Below, one piece after another: positions 52,731 through 62,751 of a DNA stretch of 64,000 nt. The first letter of the stretch is position 1; every line of letters starts with the position of its first letter. This stretch comes from Arsukibacterium ikkense. Its GTDB lineage: Bacteria > Pseudomonadota > Gammaproteobacteria > Enterobacterales > Alteromonadaceae. Under the pieces are notes generated by a model. That model was given only the letters and a program-made list of their open reading frames with translations, was not told the DNA's origin and did not search any database. The translations under genes and the position numbers were made by a program. The DNA lies in the NCBI RefSeq assembly GCF_000987775.1, contig NZ_LAHO01000012.1:62001-126000 (forward strand). The letters run 5' to 3'.

Positions 52731-53647
52731 TTGGCCGCCTGCAGCGCTTTAGTCACAAAACCCTGGCTGGCGGCCAGTGCCTGTTGACAGTGTGGCAGAT
52801 CCTGGCCGGTCAGGATCAGCAAAATAGCCAGTTTGGCACTCATATTGGCTTGTTGCAGCGCGGCATTGGCGGTGACGCTGTCGCAATCGGTGGCTTGCAT
52901 CACAATTCTGACGGCCCGGGCCTGCAGCTTTTGATTACTGGCATGTAAATCGACCATCAGATTCTGATACACCTTGCCAGTAAGTACCATGGCGGCGGTA
53001 CTTAACATATTCAGCAGCATTTTCTGGGCGGTACCGGCTTTCATCCGGGTAGAGCCGGTCAGTACTTCCGGGCCCACTTCAGCACAAATCGCGATATCGG
53101 CGGCGGCCAGAATGGGGCCGCTGGCATTGCAGCTAATGGCCACGGTGGTGGCACCGAGTTTACGGCCATAGGCCAGTGCGCCAAGCACATAAGGCGTGCG
53201 GCCGCTGGCAGCGATGCCCACCAGAATGTCATTGCGGCCAAAGTTAATGGCGGTTAATTCTTCTACTGCCAGCTCGGGGCTGTCTTCTGCACCTTCTACC
53301 GCGTGCTGGATTGCATGGCTGCCCCCGGCAATCAGCCCCACCACCTGATTAGCCGGCACGCTGAAGGTCGGCGGGCATTCGGCGGCATCTAAAATACCCA
53401 GGCGGCCGCTGGTGCCGGCACCCAGATAAATTAACCGGCCGCCCAGACTAAAGGCACTTACAATAGCGTCTACTGCCTGGGCTACCGCCGGCAAGCTTGG
53501 GGTGATTGCCGCGGCAACCGCATGATCAGCCTGATTAATCAGGCTGACAATGGCCAGACTGTCCAGTTGGTCCAGCCTGGTTGACGCCGGGTTGCGGGCC
53601 TCGGTATTCATATTGGCCAGTTGTTGCAGTAATTCGGTTTGGCTCAT
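52727..53647 (-). CDS. murQ: N-acetylmuramic acid 6-phosphate etherase
   Basis: 306 residues, SIS-domain sugar isomerase fold with the MurQ signature GRLIYLGAGTSGRLGILDAA, ECPPTFSVP and GSTRMKAGTAQKMLLNM. MurQ cleaves the lactyl ether of MurNAc-6-phosphate, giving GlcNAc-6-phosphate and lactate. It sits between the sugar kinase and NamZ in one operon. Confidence 0.95.
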   Translation of the reverse strand: MSQTELLQQLANMNTEARNPASTRLDQLDSLAIVSLINQADHAVAAAITPSLPAVAQAVDAIVSAFSLGGRLIYLGAGTSGRLGILDAAECPPTFSVPANQVVGLIAGGSHAIQHAVEGAEDSPELAVEELTAINFGRNDILVGIAASGRTPYVLGALAYGRKLGATTVAISCNASGPILAAADIAICAEVGPEVLTGSTRMKAGTAQKMLLNMLSTAAMVLTGKVYQNLMVDLHASNQKLQARAVRIVMQATDCDSVTANAALQQANMSAKLAILLILTGQDLPHCQQALAASQGFVTKALQAAK

Positions 53648-53658
53648 CAGACGTTCAC

Positions 53659-54537
53659 TCAGGTTAGGTTAACGGGGTTTAGCTGGGCCAGCTGGCGTGC
53701 CGCCAGGATCAGGGCGCCATCCAGGGCGTCGCCTTTGGCTTGCTGTAACAGCGAGCTGATATCAGCGCTGAGCAACGATTGGCAGCTACTGGCCAGGCCG
53801 CCCAGCAGTACCACCGGCAGTGGCCGCTGGCCGCGGCAACAGTGAATAAGCTCGGCAATCGCATCGGCTTGTTGTTGCAGCAACTGCTGGGCCAGCGGGC
53901 AAGCGTGATGCTGAAACACTAATGGCGCCAGCGCGGCAAAATCTGCTACTGTGGCCTGCTTTAACCAGGGTAGCACCCTGTTAGCGTTGTCACCACAGTG
54001 CTGAGCCAGTGCCAGGGTCAGGGGGCTGTTCAGGCCACTATCGCTGTCCAGTTGCCATAATAACTGGCGTACCGCCAACTTACCCAGCCAGGCTCCGCCA
54101 CCTTCATCGCCAATGTTAAAACCCCAGCCGCCGGTTTGTTGCTCGCTGCCATCATCCAGTAAGCGCATGGCTACCGAGCCGGTGCCCAGCGCCACCATCA
54201 CTACGGGTTGGCCACTATTGGCGCCGTACAAGGAGGTGCGCGCATCGGTGGTCAGTTGCCAGGCGGCAAAGTTCAGCGCCAGTTGCTGGCTAAACTCGCG
54301 GTGCAGTTGCGGGTTGCCGGCACCGGCCAGACCAATACAGGCAACCACCTGGCTAGGACTTATCCCGGCTTGCTGACAGAGCTGTAAGCTTAATTGCCGG
54401 ACATTGCAAAGTGCCTGCTCCAGATTATTAGACAATTGGGCCGGACCGCCGGCAGCCTGCCATAGCTGGTTACTGCCAGGCTGTTTCAGCCTGGCGAGGG
54501 TTTTGCTACCGCCGCCGTCTATGGCCAGTAAATACAT
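53659..54537 (-). CDS. BadF/NagK-type amino-sugar kinase (MurK-like)
   Basis: 292 residues, ASKHA fold: LLAIDGGGSKTLARL (phosphate-1 loop), MVALGTGSVAMRL (phosphate-2) and GWGFNIGDEGGGAWLGK (BadF/N-acetylglucosamine kinase signature). It should phosphorylate GlcNAc and, given the adjacent MurQ, probably MurNAc, as Clostridium MurK does. It lies 11 bp before murQ and 1 bp after the transporter gene. Confidence 0.85.
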   Translation of the reverse strand: MYLLAIDGGGSKTLARLKQPGSNQLWQAAGGPAQLSNNLEQALCNVRQLSLQLCQQAGISPSQVVACIGLAGAGNPQLHREFSQQLALNFAAWQLTTDARTSLYGANSGQPVVMVALGTGSVAMRLLDDGSEQQTGGWGFNIGDEGGGAWLGKLAVRQLLWQLDSDSGLNSPLTLALAQHCGDNANRVLPWLKQATVADFAALAPLVFQHHACPLAQQLLQQQADAIAELIHCCRGQRPLPVVLLGGLASSCQSLLSADISSLLQQAKGDALDGALILAARQLAQLNPVNLT

Positions 54538-54538
54538 G

Positions 54539-56113
54539 TTAGTTCTCCACTCGGGTTATTACTGCTGCGCCGGGTTGGGCTTTGCCGCTCAGGCACACTA
54601 ACCAGGCGACCAGGGTGCCGATACATAACTGCCAGCTAAAGCCCAGATCCCAGCTGGCCAGGGTGGGGCTGATAAGCGTCAGTAAATAAGGTTGCATCAG
54701 CAGTGTCACCGTAAATCCTGCTATCAATGCCGCTGTTACGCTACGGCTATTGCCACGTTGGCTAAACAGCGCGGTAAAAAATACGCCCAGCAAGCCGCTG
54801 TATGAAAATACCATCACGCTCAGAGCAAAGGCCAATAACGGCATGGCCGAGTATTGCTGCCAGTAAAAGCACAGGACCGCCATCAGCGATAGCGTCAGTG
54901 CGGTTAACAGCATGGCGTACTGGCCAGCCCGCACATAGTGGCGCTCGCCGGTTGCCGGCTGCCGGCGCTGGCGCCAGGGCTGGTAAATATCGGCTACCAG
55001 CACTGACGCCATCGAATTTAAACCCGAGGTAATGGTTGATAAGGCGGCGGCTATCACCCCCACCACCACCAGGCCGCGTAAGCCTGATGGTAATTCATTT
55101 AAGACATAATACATAAAGACGGTAATTTGTTCACCGGCAAAGCTGCCACTGTACTGGCCGCTGTGACTAAAGACATCGGGCCGCTGATAATAGATATATA
55201 ACAATAAGCCAATGACAATAAACAGCAGCATCACCGGGATCACCATTAACGCCGATGATAACAAGGCTTTGGCACCGCCGGCGGCTGTTTTACAGGTTAA
55301 TACCCGTTGAGTCATATCCTGATCCAGGCCGAAAGCGGCGATATTCAGCAGCACAAAACCTGTCAGCGCCGACCAGATAGTAAATACGCCGCTGCTGCTA
55401 AAATCGGGCCTGAAATCAAACAATAATAATTTAGAGCTGCCATCGGCCAGCGGTGCAGCCAGCACCTGATACAGGCTGGCCAGGTCTAACTGTAAACTGC
55501 TGTATAAATAACCCAGCACCACCAGCGCGGCGGTAACATACACCGCGCATTGCAGTGCATCGGTATAAATAACCGAGCGAATACCCCCGGCCATGGTACA
55601 CGCCAGGCCGACAATGGCCAGTAAGCCGATGGCCAGGATGACACTGGCCGGCTCAATATTGTTAAATAACAACATGGCAACGGCCAGCGCCGCCATATAC
55701 AAGCGGGCGCCGCTGGCAAAAGCCCGGCCAAATAAATACATTTTGCCGGCATGGTTTTTGGCTGTCGCATCGAAACGGCTTTCCAGCAGTTCGTACACGG
55801 TAGTCACTTTCAGCTGGTAATAACGCGGAATAAGCCATTTTATCACCAGCAAGGTTGCAATGATGGCGCCAATATTGGTGGCCAGATAGCTAAGATTGCC
55901 GCGAAACCCCATATCGGGGCCGCCAAGAAAGGTGGCCGCAGATTGCGAGGTGGCCAGCACCGAAATCGCCACCAGTAGCGGCGGCATGTTATTGCCACCC
56001 AGAAAGTAATCGCTGCTGTTGTTGGCCCGGCGCCGGTTTACCCAAATAGCCAGCGTGGCTAATAGCAGAAAATAACCGAAAAATATTATCCAGTCTAATA
56101 GGGTGAGTTGCAT
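54539..56113 (-). CDS. Sodium:solute symporter (SSS family), probable amino-sugar transporter
   Basis: 524 residues, about 13-14 transmembrane helices of the SSS type: GFRGNLSYLATNIGAIIATL, ARLYMAALAVAMLL, GLVVVGVIAAALSTITSGLN with the sodium-site serine/threonine residues, and FSYSGLLGVFF. It leads the kinase-murQ-namZ operon, so its likely cargo is MurNAc or GlcNAc released in the periplasm, imported with Na+. Confidence 0.88.
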   Translation of the reverse strand: MQLTLLDWIIFFGYFLLLATLAIWVNRRRANNSSDYFLGGNNMPPLLVAISVLATSQSAATFLGGPDMGFRGNLSYLATNIGAIIATLLVIKWLIPRYYQLKVTTVYELLESRFDATAKNHAGKMYLFGRAFASGARLYMAALAVAMLLFNNIEPASVILAIGLLAIVGLACTMAGGIRSVIYTDALQCAVYVTAALVVLGYLYSSLQLDLASLYQVLAAPLADGSSKLLLFDFRPDFSSSGVFTIWSALTGFVLLNIAAFGLDQDMTQRVLTCKTAAGGAKALLSSALMVIPVMLLFIVIGLLLYIYYQRPDVFSHSGQYSGSFAGEQITVFMYYVLNELPSGLRGLVVVGVIAAALSTITSGLNSMASVLVADIYQPWRQRRQPATGERHYVRAGQYAMLLTALTLSLMAVLCFYWQQYSAMPLLAFALSVMVFSYSGLLGVFFTALFSQRGNSRSVTAALIAGFTVTLLMQPYLLTLISPTLASWDLGFSWQLCIGTLVAWLVCLSGKAQPGAAVITRVEN

Positions 56114-56251
56114 AGCAGGCTTCCTGCGGGCTCATGTTTGCGGTTAATTGTTAGGTAGCAAGCGGCCACTACTGGCGGTTGCCTGTTTTTTTTGTTTTAC
56201 TGCAAGCCGTTTCTGAACAAATCTTACCTTAACATAAGTGGAGTAGACAGT
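56114..56251. promoter_or_regulatory. Divergent promoter region of the amino-sugar cluster
   Basis: 138 bp between the transporter operon and nagZ, with an AT-rich T-tract at about 56186-56200. No regulator gene (MurR or NagC type) is adjacent, and no clear operator palindrome was found. Confidence 0.4.
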
Positions 56252-58171
56252 GTGTCGGATCAGCAAAATTGGTGGCAACGGTTGCGGTGGGCGGGGATGC
56301 TGCTGCCAGGGGTATTGGCCATGAGCGGCCCGGTGTTAGCCGTGGAAGAGCCGAGCATCAGTCAGATGCTGGGGCAAAAGCTGATGCTCGACTTGCGTTA
56401 TTACTGCGATGAGGCGGTAGCGGCTGGCCGCTGTCGGACGCCGCTGACCAGTTTACCGCCACAGTTAGCCAGCCTGATTAGCGAACATAATATTGGTGGG
56501 GTAATTTTATTTGCTGAAAATCTGCAGGATAGCGCGCAAATCATCAGGCTGAACCGCCAGTTGCAACAGGCGGCGGCCAGCTCGGCGTTAGCGCAGCCGT
56601 TGTTTATCAGTATTGACCAGGAAGGCGGTCGGGTGGCTCGTTTGCCGCGCCAGCTGGGCACCTCGTTTAGCGGCAATATGGCCATTGGTGCCACTTACCC
56701 GTTACACGGTAGCCATTTTGCGCAAGCAGTAGGCGGCATTTTGGCCGATGAGCTGCTGGCGCTGGGGATTAACGTTAACTTTGCGCCAACGGTGGATGTT
56801 AATGTTAACCCGCAGAACCCGGTGATTAATGTGCGGGCTTTTTCCGAGGATCCGGGCGTAGTCGCTACGCTCGGTAGTGCCATGACAGACGCTATGCAGC
56901 AGCGCGGGGTAATCGCCGCTTTAAAACATTTTCCCGGCCATGGCGATACGCATATCGACAGCCATTTAGGCTTACCGCGGGTAGAGCATAGCCGCCAGCA
57001 GATTGATCAGGTCGATTTACTGCCTTTTGCTGAGATCATCCGCAGCAGCAATCCCGGGATGATTATGACAGCCCATATTCAGTATCCGGCGCTGGACAGC
57101 AGTACTTTTAGTGGTAAAGACGGCCAGCAAATGTTGAAACCGGCCACCTTATCACGGGCCATTTTGCATGATTTACTGCGCCAGCAACTGGCCTACAACG
57201 GCGTTATTGTTACCGATGCGCTGGATATGGCGGGTATTAGTCATTTCTTCAGCCCGCACGAGGCGGTAATTGCAACCTTTGCGGCGGGTGCCGATATTGC
57301 GCTGATGCCGGTTAAACTGCAAAACCCGGCCGAGCTGGCCGATTTAGCGGCCCTGCTAAGCGCACTGGAACAGGCGGTGGCCAGTGGTCAGCTGGATAGG
57401 GCGGAGTTACAGGCGTCCTACCAGCGGATTATTGCCCTGAAACAGCAGTACCCGCTGTTGCCAGCTGGCAGCGCTGCCGGGCAACTGGCCAAGGCCGCTA
57501 AGATACTGGGTAGCCCAATGCATCGGCAGGTTGAACTGGCACTGGCTCAGGCGGCGATTACCCAGATAGCGCTAAACAGCAAGCCACAGCCCAAACCGCT
57601 AACCCTGGCCGCAGGCAATAAAATCGTTTTATTAATGCCTGATAGTAATAAAGCCGCCGCGCTGCGCCTGGCATTACAACAACAAAGCCCGCAGCCGCTT
57701 AATATCGTTAATCTGAGCTTGCTGCAGGACGACTTAAGTGAGGCCAGTAAGCTGTTGGCGCAAGCCGACGTGGTAGTTAGTGGCTTTATTACGCCAATGC
57801 CATCCTTAGCCGAAATTGGTGGCATGGATGATATTGCAGCGATGGGACCGCTGGCGGCGCGTTACCAGCGCCAGCAACAGGACTTTCTGAATTTACTCAG
57901 CCAGCTGCGCCAGCAACAAACACCCCATGTTTATATCAGCCTGCGGGCGCCCTATGATGCTGCCATTTATGGTCAGTACGCCGATCTGGTGCTGGCCAGT
58001 TATGCCTATAACAGTGACGATAACGCCATAGCCGCCGGCGACCCCGGCGCGACCTATACTGCCCTGGCCAGAGTATTGCTGGGCCAGACCAGCGCCAGCG
58101 GCAGCCTGCCGGTAACGGTTTTACCGGCAGCGGCCTTGCAGCCATCTTCAGTGGCTGAAGCTGCTCGCTGA
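56252..58171 (+). CDS. nagZ: Exported GH3 beta-N-acetylhexosaminidase
   Basis: 639 residues from the GTG that has GGAG eight bases before it; an ATG 20 codons earlier lacks a ribosome site. A hydrophobic leader (WAGMLLPGVLAMSGPVLA) predicts export, unlike cytoplasmic E. coli NagZ of about 340 residues. Catalytic domain: FISIDQEGGRVARLP, INVNFAPTVDVNVNPQNPVI, KHFPGHGDTHIDSHLGLP (the NagZ Asp-His loop) and VIVTDALDMAGI with the nucleophile Asp. A C-terminal GH3 second domain completes it. It releases GlcNAc from murein or chitin fragments. It overlaps the next gene by 1 bp. Confidence 0.9.
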   Translation: MSDQQNWWQRLRWAGMLLPGVLAMSGPVLAVEEPSISQMLGQKLMLDLRYYCDEAVAAGRCRTPLTSLPPQLASLISEHNIGGVILFAENLQDSAQIIRLNRQLQQAAASSALAQPLFISIDQEGGRVARLPRQLGTSFSGNMAIGATYPLHGSHFAQAVGGILADELLALGINVNFAPTVDVNVNPQNPVINVRAFSEDPGVVATLGSAMTDAMQQRGVIAALKHFPGHGDTHIDSHLGLPRVEHSRQQIDQVDLLPFAEIIRSSNPGMIMTAHIQYPALDSSTFSGKDGQQMLKPATLSRAILHDLLRQQLAYNGVIVTDALDMAGISHFFSPHEAVIATFAAGADIALMPVKLQNPAELADLAALLSALEQAVASGQLDRAELQASYQRIIALKQQYPLLPAGSAAGQLAKAAKILGSPMHRQVELALAQAAITQIALNSKPQPKPLTLAAGNKIVLLMPDSNKAAALRLALQQQSPQPLNIVNLSLLQDDLSEASKLLAQADVVVSGFITPMPSLAEIGGMDDIAAMGPLAARYQRQQQDFLNLLSQLRQQQTPHVYISLRAPYDAAIYGQYADLVLASYAYNSDDNAIAAGDPGATYTALARVLLGQTSASGSLPVTVLPAAALQPSSVAEAAR

Positions 58172-59364
58172 TGCTGAGCTGGCTGTGGCGTCACTGCGAT
58201 ACTATTCTGGCGGCATTGCCGCCACAGCGCTTACTGGCGCTGGATGTGTTACGTGGCCTGACCATTACTGCCATGATCCTGGTAAACAACCCGGGTAGCT
58301 GGAGTCATGTCTATGGCCCGCTACGCCATGCACAGTGGCACGGCTGGACGATAACCGATCTGATTTTCCCGTTTTTTATTGTGATCGTTGGCATGTCGCT
58401 GCAACTGAGCCTGCAGCGGCAAGAGCAGCTGTCACAGGCGCTGGTAATTCGCCAGGCGGTATTCCGCAGTGCCAGACTGTTTGGGCTGGGGCTGTTTCTG
58501 GCGCTGTTTTACTACAACTTTGCCGACCCTGCATACAGTTATCTCGAGCAAAAGCTGTTAACCGTGCGTTGGTTGGGCGTGCTGCAACGGCTTGCGCTGG
58601 TGTATTTTGCTACCGTCCTTATTGTGTTGTATTGCGGCAGCCGCGGCCGGATTGCCTGGTTAATCGGGCTATGCGCGGTATACCTGGCGGCTATGTTGTA
58701 CGCACCCTATCAGGATAGCTATGGCAATCAGTTCCGCGGCCTGTGGCTGTTTGGCAACAGCTTTGCGGCCTGGCTCGATCATAATGTGCTGGGAGCCAGT
58801 CACGTTTATTACCGTAACGCCACGCCTTTTGCCTTCGACCCCGAAGGCTTATGGTCCAGCTTACCGGCGGTGGCCAGTTGTTTAAGCGGGGTGTTGCTGA
58901 TGCAATGGCTGCAAAGTGGCCGTAACCTGGCCCAGAAAATTCGCGGTTTATTGTTCGTGGGGCTGATAGCGGTATGGCTGGCAGAACTATGGCATTTTAG
59001 TTTACCGATTAATAAAAGTCTGTGGACGCCCAGTTTCGTGTTGCTGAGCAGCGGTTACTGCGCTATCGCCATGGCGGCCTGTGTCTGGTTGTGTGATGTT
59101 AAACGCTGGCGGCGTTGGAGTGCACCTTTTCTGGTATTTGGCGCCAACGCTATTTTATTTTTTATGCTGGCAGGGGTGGCAGCCAGGATACTGGTGATGA
59201 TCCCGGTCGGCGATACGGTATTAAAAAGCTGGTTGTTCAACCGGCTGTTGCAACCGTTGTTGGGCAACCTGAATGGCTCACTGGCCTTTGCGCTGGTTTT
59301 TTTGCTGTTATCGTATCTGCTGATGCACTGGTGTTACCGCAAAGGGCATATTTTCAAAGTGTAG
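58171..59364 (+). CDS. NagX-like / HGSNAT-like membrane acyltransferase (DUF5009 type)
   Basis: 397 residues, about ten transmembrane helices. LLALDVLRGLTITAMILVNN and the histidine segment LRHAQWHGWTITDLIFPFF are the hallmark of the YeiB/HGSNAT group of transmembrane N-acetyltransferases, of which NagX occurs in chitin and amino-sugar clusters. It starts on the last base of the nagZ stop (TGATG). It may acetylate glucosamine or transport amino sugars; the function of NagX is not settled. Confidence 0.85.
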   Translation: MLSWLWRHCDTILAALPPQRLLALDVLRGLTITAMILVNNPGSWSHVYGPLRHAQWHGWTITDLIFPFFIVIVGMSLQLSLQRQEQLSQALVIRQAVFRSARLFGLGLFLALFYYNFADPAYSYLEQKLLTVRWLGVLQRLALVYFATVLIVLYCGSRGRIAWLIGLCAVYLAAMLYAPYQDSYGNQFRGLWLFGNSFAAWLDHNVLGASHVYYRNATPFAFDPEGLWSSLPAVASCLSGVLLMQWLQSGRNLAQKIRGLLFVGLIAVWLAELWHFSLPINKSLWTPSFVLLSSGYCAIAMAACVWLCDVKRWRRWSAPFLVFGANAILFFMLAGVAARILVMIPVGDTVLKSWLFNRLLQPLLGNLNGSLAFALVFLLLSYLLMHWCYRKGHIFKV

Positions 59365-59445
59365 TGAGTTGGCCCCTGGTGGCATTTGCAATTTGGCCTG
59401 CCTGCAGTAAGCTCAAAGGGCAATTAACTATAAAGTGATGTGTTT

Positions 59446-62025
59446 ATGCGTTGTTCTGCCCTGCGGGCATTGGTTATCTTTAGCGGGTTTGTGGCAACCA
59501 GTCAGCAGATTGGGGCAAGCGAGCCGGTTCGGCCGAATGGCCGGCAGCTAGTCATAGGTATTTATCAAAACCCGCCAAAGATCAGCGTGGCGGCGGATGG
59601 CATGCCCAGCGGTATCTTTGGTGATTTGCTGCAACATATTGCGCAGCAGCAAAACTGGCAGATAAAGCCGGTGAGCTGTGATTGGGCCTACTGCCTGGAA
59701 CTGCTCAGAAGCGGGGATATTGACCTGTTACCCGATGTGGCTTACAGCCCCGAGCGCGCACTGAGCATGCGTTTTCACCAGACGCCGGTATTACACAGCT
59801 GGTCTACACTCTATAGCCTGCCTGGCCAGCCTGTTGCAGAGCTGGCTGATTTAGCCGGCCGCAAAATCGCGGTGCTGCAACACAGCTCGCAGCACCTTTA
59901 TTTGCAACACTACAATGGGCAACAGCAGCTGCCGCTGACCCTGTTGCCGGTGCAGTCGCTGCAGGCCGCCTTTAATTTAGTGGCCGCCGGCCAGGCAGAT
60001 GCTGCGGTGGCCAATCATTTATTTGGTGACTTGCGGGCGGCAGAATTTCAGCTTAAAGCCAGCCCGATACGTTTTGATCCGGTAGCATTGTATTTTGCGG
60101 TGGCCCCGGACCGCAATCTGGAATTGCTAACGGTTATCGACCAGCAGTTGCAGCAGTGGCAGGCCGATCCGCAGTCATTTTATTTTCAAACCGTTAGCCG
60201 CTGGAGTCAGCCAGGCACTAAGGTGGTGAATTTTTCCCTGCTGAAGCTATGGTCGGCACTTAGTGCCTTGCTACTCATACTTGCTGGCGCGGCAATGTAC
60301 TGGTTTTGGCGTCGCAGCCGCGGCCAGTTACAGCAAATGCAGCTGGAGCTGGCGCGGCTTACTACTATTTTAAACAGTGTCGATGCCCATATTTATATTA
60401 AAGACCGCCGCTCGCGTTATCAGTACGTCAATCATAAAGTTGCTGCATTATTTGGGCGTCCGGCAGAGCAAATTATTGGCCACACCGACAGTTTGTTTTT
60501 TGATGCCAAAACCGTCAGTCAGCTGCAGCTGAATGATCAACGGGTGCTAACTGCCGGTGAGCGGGTTGTTGCAGAAGAAATTAACACCATGGCGGATGGC
60601 AGCCAGGTACATACCTATTTATCGGTGAAGCTACCTTTACGCTATGCCAATGGTGAGATTTACGCGCTGTGTGGTATCTCGACCGATATTACCGAGCATA
60701 AGCAAAATCAGGCTGCCATTCATCAGCTGGCCTTTTACGATGCATTAACGTCGCTACCCAACCGCAGGTTATTGCTGGAGCGGTTGGAACAGGCGTTTAG
60801 TCTTGCTGGACGTATTTCCTGTCAGGGCGCGGTGCTGTTTATCGATCTGGACCATTTCAAAGATTTAAACGATACCCTGGGCCATGCGGTGGGGGATGAG
60901 CTACTGAGCCAGGTCGCCGGCAGGCTTAGTGAACAGCTGCGTAAAAGCGATACCCTGGCCCGGTTTGGCGGTGACGAGTTTGTGGTGTTGCTGCCCGAGT
61001 TACAACCCCGCGCCGATTTAGCCGGGCAGCGGGTAGAGCTGCTGGCGATGAAGCTGATGGATATGCTGACCCTGCCATTTAAACTGGCTGAGCGCAGTTA
61101 TAGCATCAGTGCCAGTATTGGCATTGCCATGTTCAGTGACGCCGGCAATGTCGACGAGCTACTGCAGCGGGCCGATTTAGCCATGTACGATGCCAAGAAC
61201 CGGGGCCGCAATCAGTATTGTTTTTATGACAGCACGTTGCAAGCCAAGGTGCTGGCCCGGGCGTCTATGCTGGAGGGCTTACGGCTGGCCTTGAGCGAGC
61301 AACGTTTTTGTCTGCACTACCAGATGCAATATCATAGTAATGGCCAGGTATTAGGGGCGGAAGTGTTGCTGCGCTGGACCGACCCTGAACTGGGAGCGGT
61401 ATCTCCTGAGGACTTTATTCCATTGGCTGAAGAGTGCGGCTTAATTTTACCGATCGGCGCCTGGGTCTTGCAACAGAGTTGTCAGCAGTTGGCCAGCTGG
61501 CAGACTGATCCGCTCAAAGCCAGCTGGCATCTGGCGGTAAACTTAAGTGTGCGCCAGTTACATGATCCCAGCTTTGTCGCGCTGGTGACCGACACCCTGC
61601 AACAAACCGGCGCCAATCCGGCAAACCTGGTGCTGGAGCTGACAGAAACCCAGCTGCTGCAGGACATTGAAGCCGTTATCGGTAAAATGCAGCAGTTACG
61701 TGCGCTGGGGGTACGCTTTTCGCTGGACGATTTTGGCACCGGCTACTCCTCGCTGAGCTACTTAAAACGTTTACCGCTGCATCAGCTGAAGATAGACGGC
61801 AGTTTTGTGCGTGATTTACTGGATGACCCCAGTGATGAAGCGATAATCAGAACGATTCTGGCATTGGGGAGCAGTTTAGAATTGCATGTTATTGCTGAAG
61901 GGGTAGAAACCACAGCCCAGTATCTGGCACTCAAGCAGCTGGGCTGCCAGCAGTTTCAGGGCTATTTGCTGGGGCGGCCGGTGCCGGTAGCAGCGCTGAG
62001 CAGCGCGCCGCAAATACCGGCTTAA
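59446..62025 (+). CDS. Periplasmic-sensor PAS-GGDEF-EAL protein
   Basis: 859 residues from the ATG at 59446 (a GTG lies two codons earlier). Signal peptide, SBP_bac_3-type periplasmic binding domain (about 30-255, LVIGIYQNPPKISVAADGMP), one transmembrane helix (about 270-290), PAS (about 310-420), GGDEF with intact RFGGDEF (Gly508) and EAL with EVLLRW (Glu639, Ala replaced by Val) and DDFGTGYSS (Asp761). It is probably a bifunctional c-di-GMP enzyme tuned by a bound amino acid or other small solute. It is monocistronic. Confidence 0.9.
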   Translation: MRCSALRALVIFSGFVATSQQIGASEPVRPNGRQLVIGIYQNPPKISVAADGMPSGIFGDLLQHIAQQQNWQIKPVSCDWAYCLELLRSGDIDLLPDVAYSPERALSMRFHQTPVLHSWSTLYSLPGQPVAELADLAGRKIAVLQHSSQHLYLQHYNGQQQLPLTLLPVQSLQAAFNLVAAGQADAAVANHLFGDLRAAEFQLKASPIRFDPVALYFAVAPDRNLELLTVIDQQLQQWQADPQSFYFQTVSRWSQPGTKVVNFSLLKLWSALSALLLILAGAAMYWFWRRSRGQLQQMQLELARLTTILNSVDAHIYIKDRRSRYQYVNHKVAALFGRPAEQIIGHTDSLFFDAKTVSQLQLNDQRVLTAGERVVAEEINTMADGSQVHTYLSVKLPLRYANGEIYALCGISTDITEHKQNQAAIHQLAFYDALTSLPNRRLLLERLEQAFSLAGRISCQGAVLFIDLDHFKDLNDTLGHAVGDELLSQVAGRLSEQLRKSDTLARFGGDEFVVLLPELQPRADLAGQRVELLAMKLMDMLTLPFKLAERSYSISASIGIAMFSDAGNVDELLQRADLAMYDAKNRGRNQYCFYDSTLQAKVLARASMLEGLRLALSEQRFCLHYQMQYHSNGQVLGAEVLLRWTDPELGAVSPEDFIPLAEECGLILPIGAWVLQQSCQQLASWQTDPLKASWHLAVNLSVRQLHDPSFVALVTDTLQQTGANPANLVLELTETQLLQDIEAVIGKMQQLRALGVRFSLDDFGTGYSSLSYLKRLPLHQLKIDGSFVRDLLDDPSDEAIIRTILALGSSLELHVIAEGVETTAQYLALKQLGCQQFQGYLLGRPVPVAALSSAPQIPA

Positions 62026-62037
62026 GCCGGTTGCTGA

Positions 62038-62682
62038 TTAAGACCAAAGCGCCAGCCGGCCTAAGAATAACTGGCCATGTTGTGATAACAACCACAGCAA
62101 TAAAATGCCGTTGCCAATAATCACCAGTAAAAACTCCCGCTGAAACAGAAATTTGCGTCTTTTATGCGCCAGCCTTTTCTGGGCGAGCAAGGCACCGGGC
62201 CAGCCACCAATTAAGCTGAATAACTGTAAACTTTGCTCTGGCAGCCGCTGGCGCTGGCGGGCAACCGCAGCGGCTTTATCCGCCCGGTACAGCCAGTAGG
62301 TAAACAAGCTGGCTTCAATATATAAAATAGGTAACACATAAGGCAGGGTGCCAAATAGCAGGGCGATAACCACCAACACCAGAAAAGCGCAGCGGAAATA
62401 CAGCGAGACATCGCGGGTATAGTCCAGATCAATGACGGGCGACTCGACAGTTGCGCTGCTGGCTGTGCTGCTAGCCTGGATAACCTGCAGCTGAGTCGCC
62501 AACGGCCGGCCACGCTTATCTTTTCCCAGGCTAAATTGCAGCCGACAGCCCTCTGCCGGGCGGATTTTGCTATCGGCAAAGTCACGGATATGGAAAAACA
62601 ATTGCTGGGTGTCGTTGTCGGGCACTACGAAGCCGAAGCCTTTATCGTCGCGCCAGTGCACCACTTTACCTGTCAGCTGCAT
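62038..62682 (-). CDS. Cold-shock domain plus DUF1294 membrane protein
   Basis: 214 residues. An N-terminal cold-shock domain (KVVHWRDDKGFGFVVPDNDT; FFHIRDF) is followed by a hydrophobic DUF1294 region with about three helices and LPEQSLQLFSLIGGWPGALL. The combination is well known in gammaproteobacteria but has no established function; RNA or ssDNA binding at the membrane is possible. Confidence 0.9.
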   Translation of the reverse strand: MQLTGKVVHWRDDKGFGFVVPDNDTQQLFFHIRDFADSKIRPAEGCRLQFSLGKDKRGRPLATQLQVIQASSTASSATVESPVIDLDYTRDVSLYFRCAFLVLVVIALLFGTLPYVLPILYIEASLFTYWLYRADKAAAVARQRQRLPEQSLQLFSLIGGWPGALLAQKRLAHKRRKFLFQREFLLVIIGNGILLLWLLSQHGQLFLGRLALWS

Positions 62683-62751
62683 CGGCTGTTACCAAACTCC
62701 GGTTATTCCGATGAGCTGAGTGTATCAGAAGATAACTGAACAGTGGTTTAA

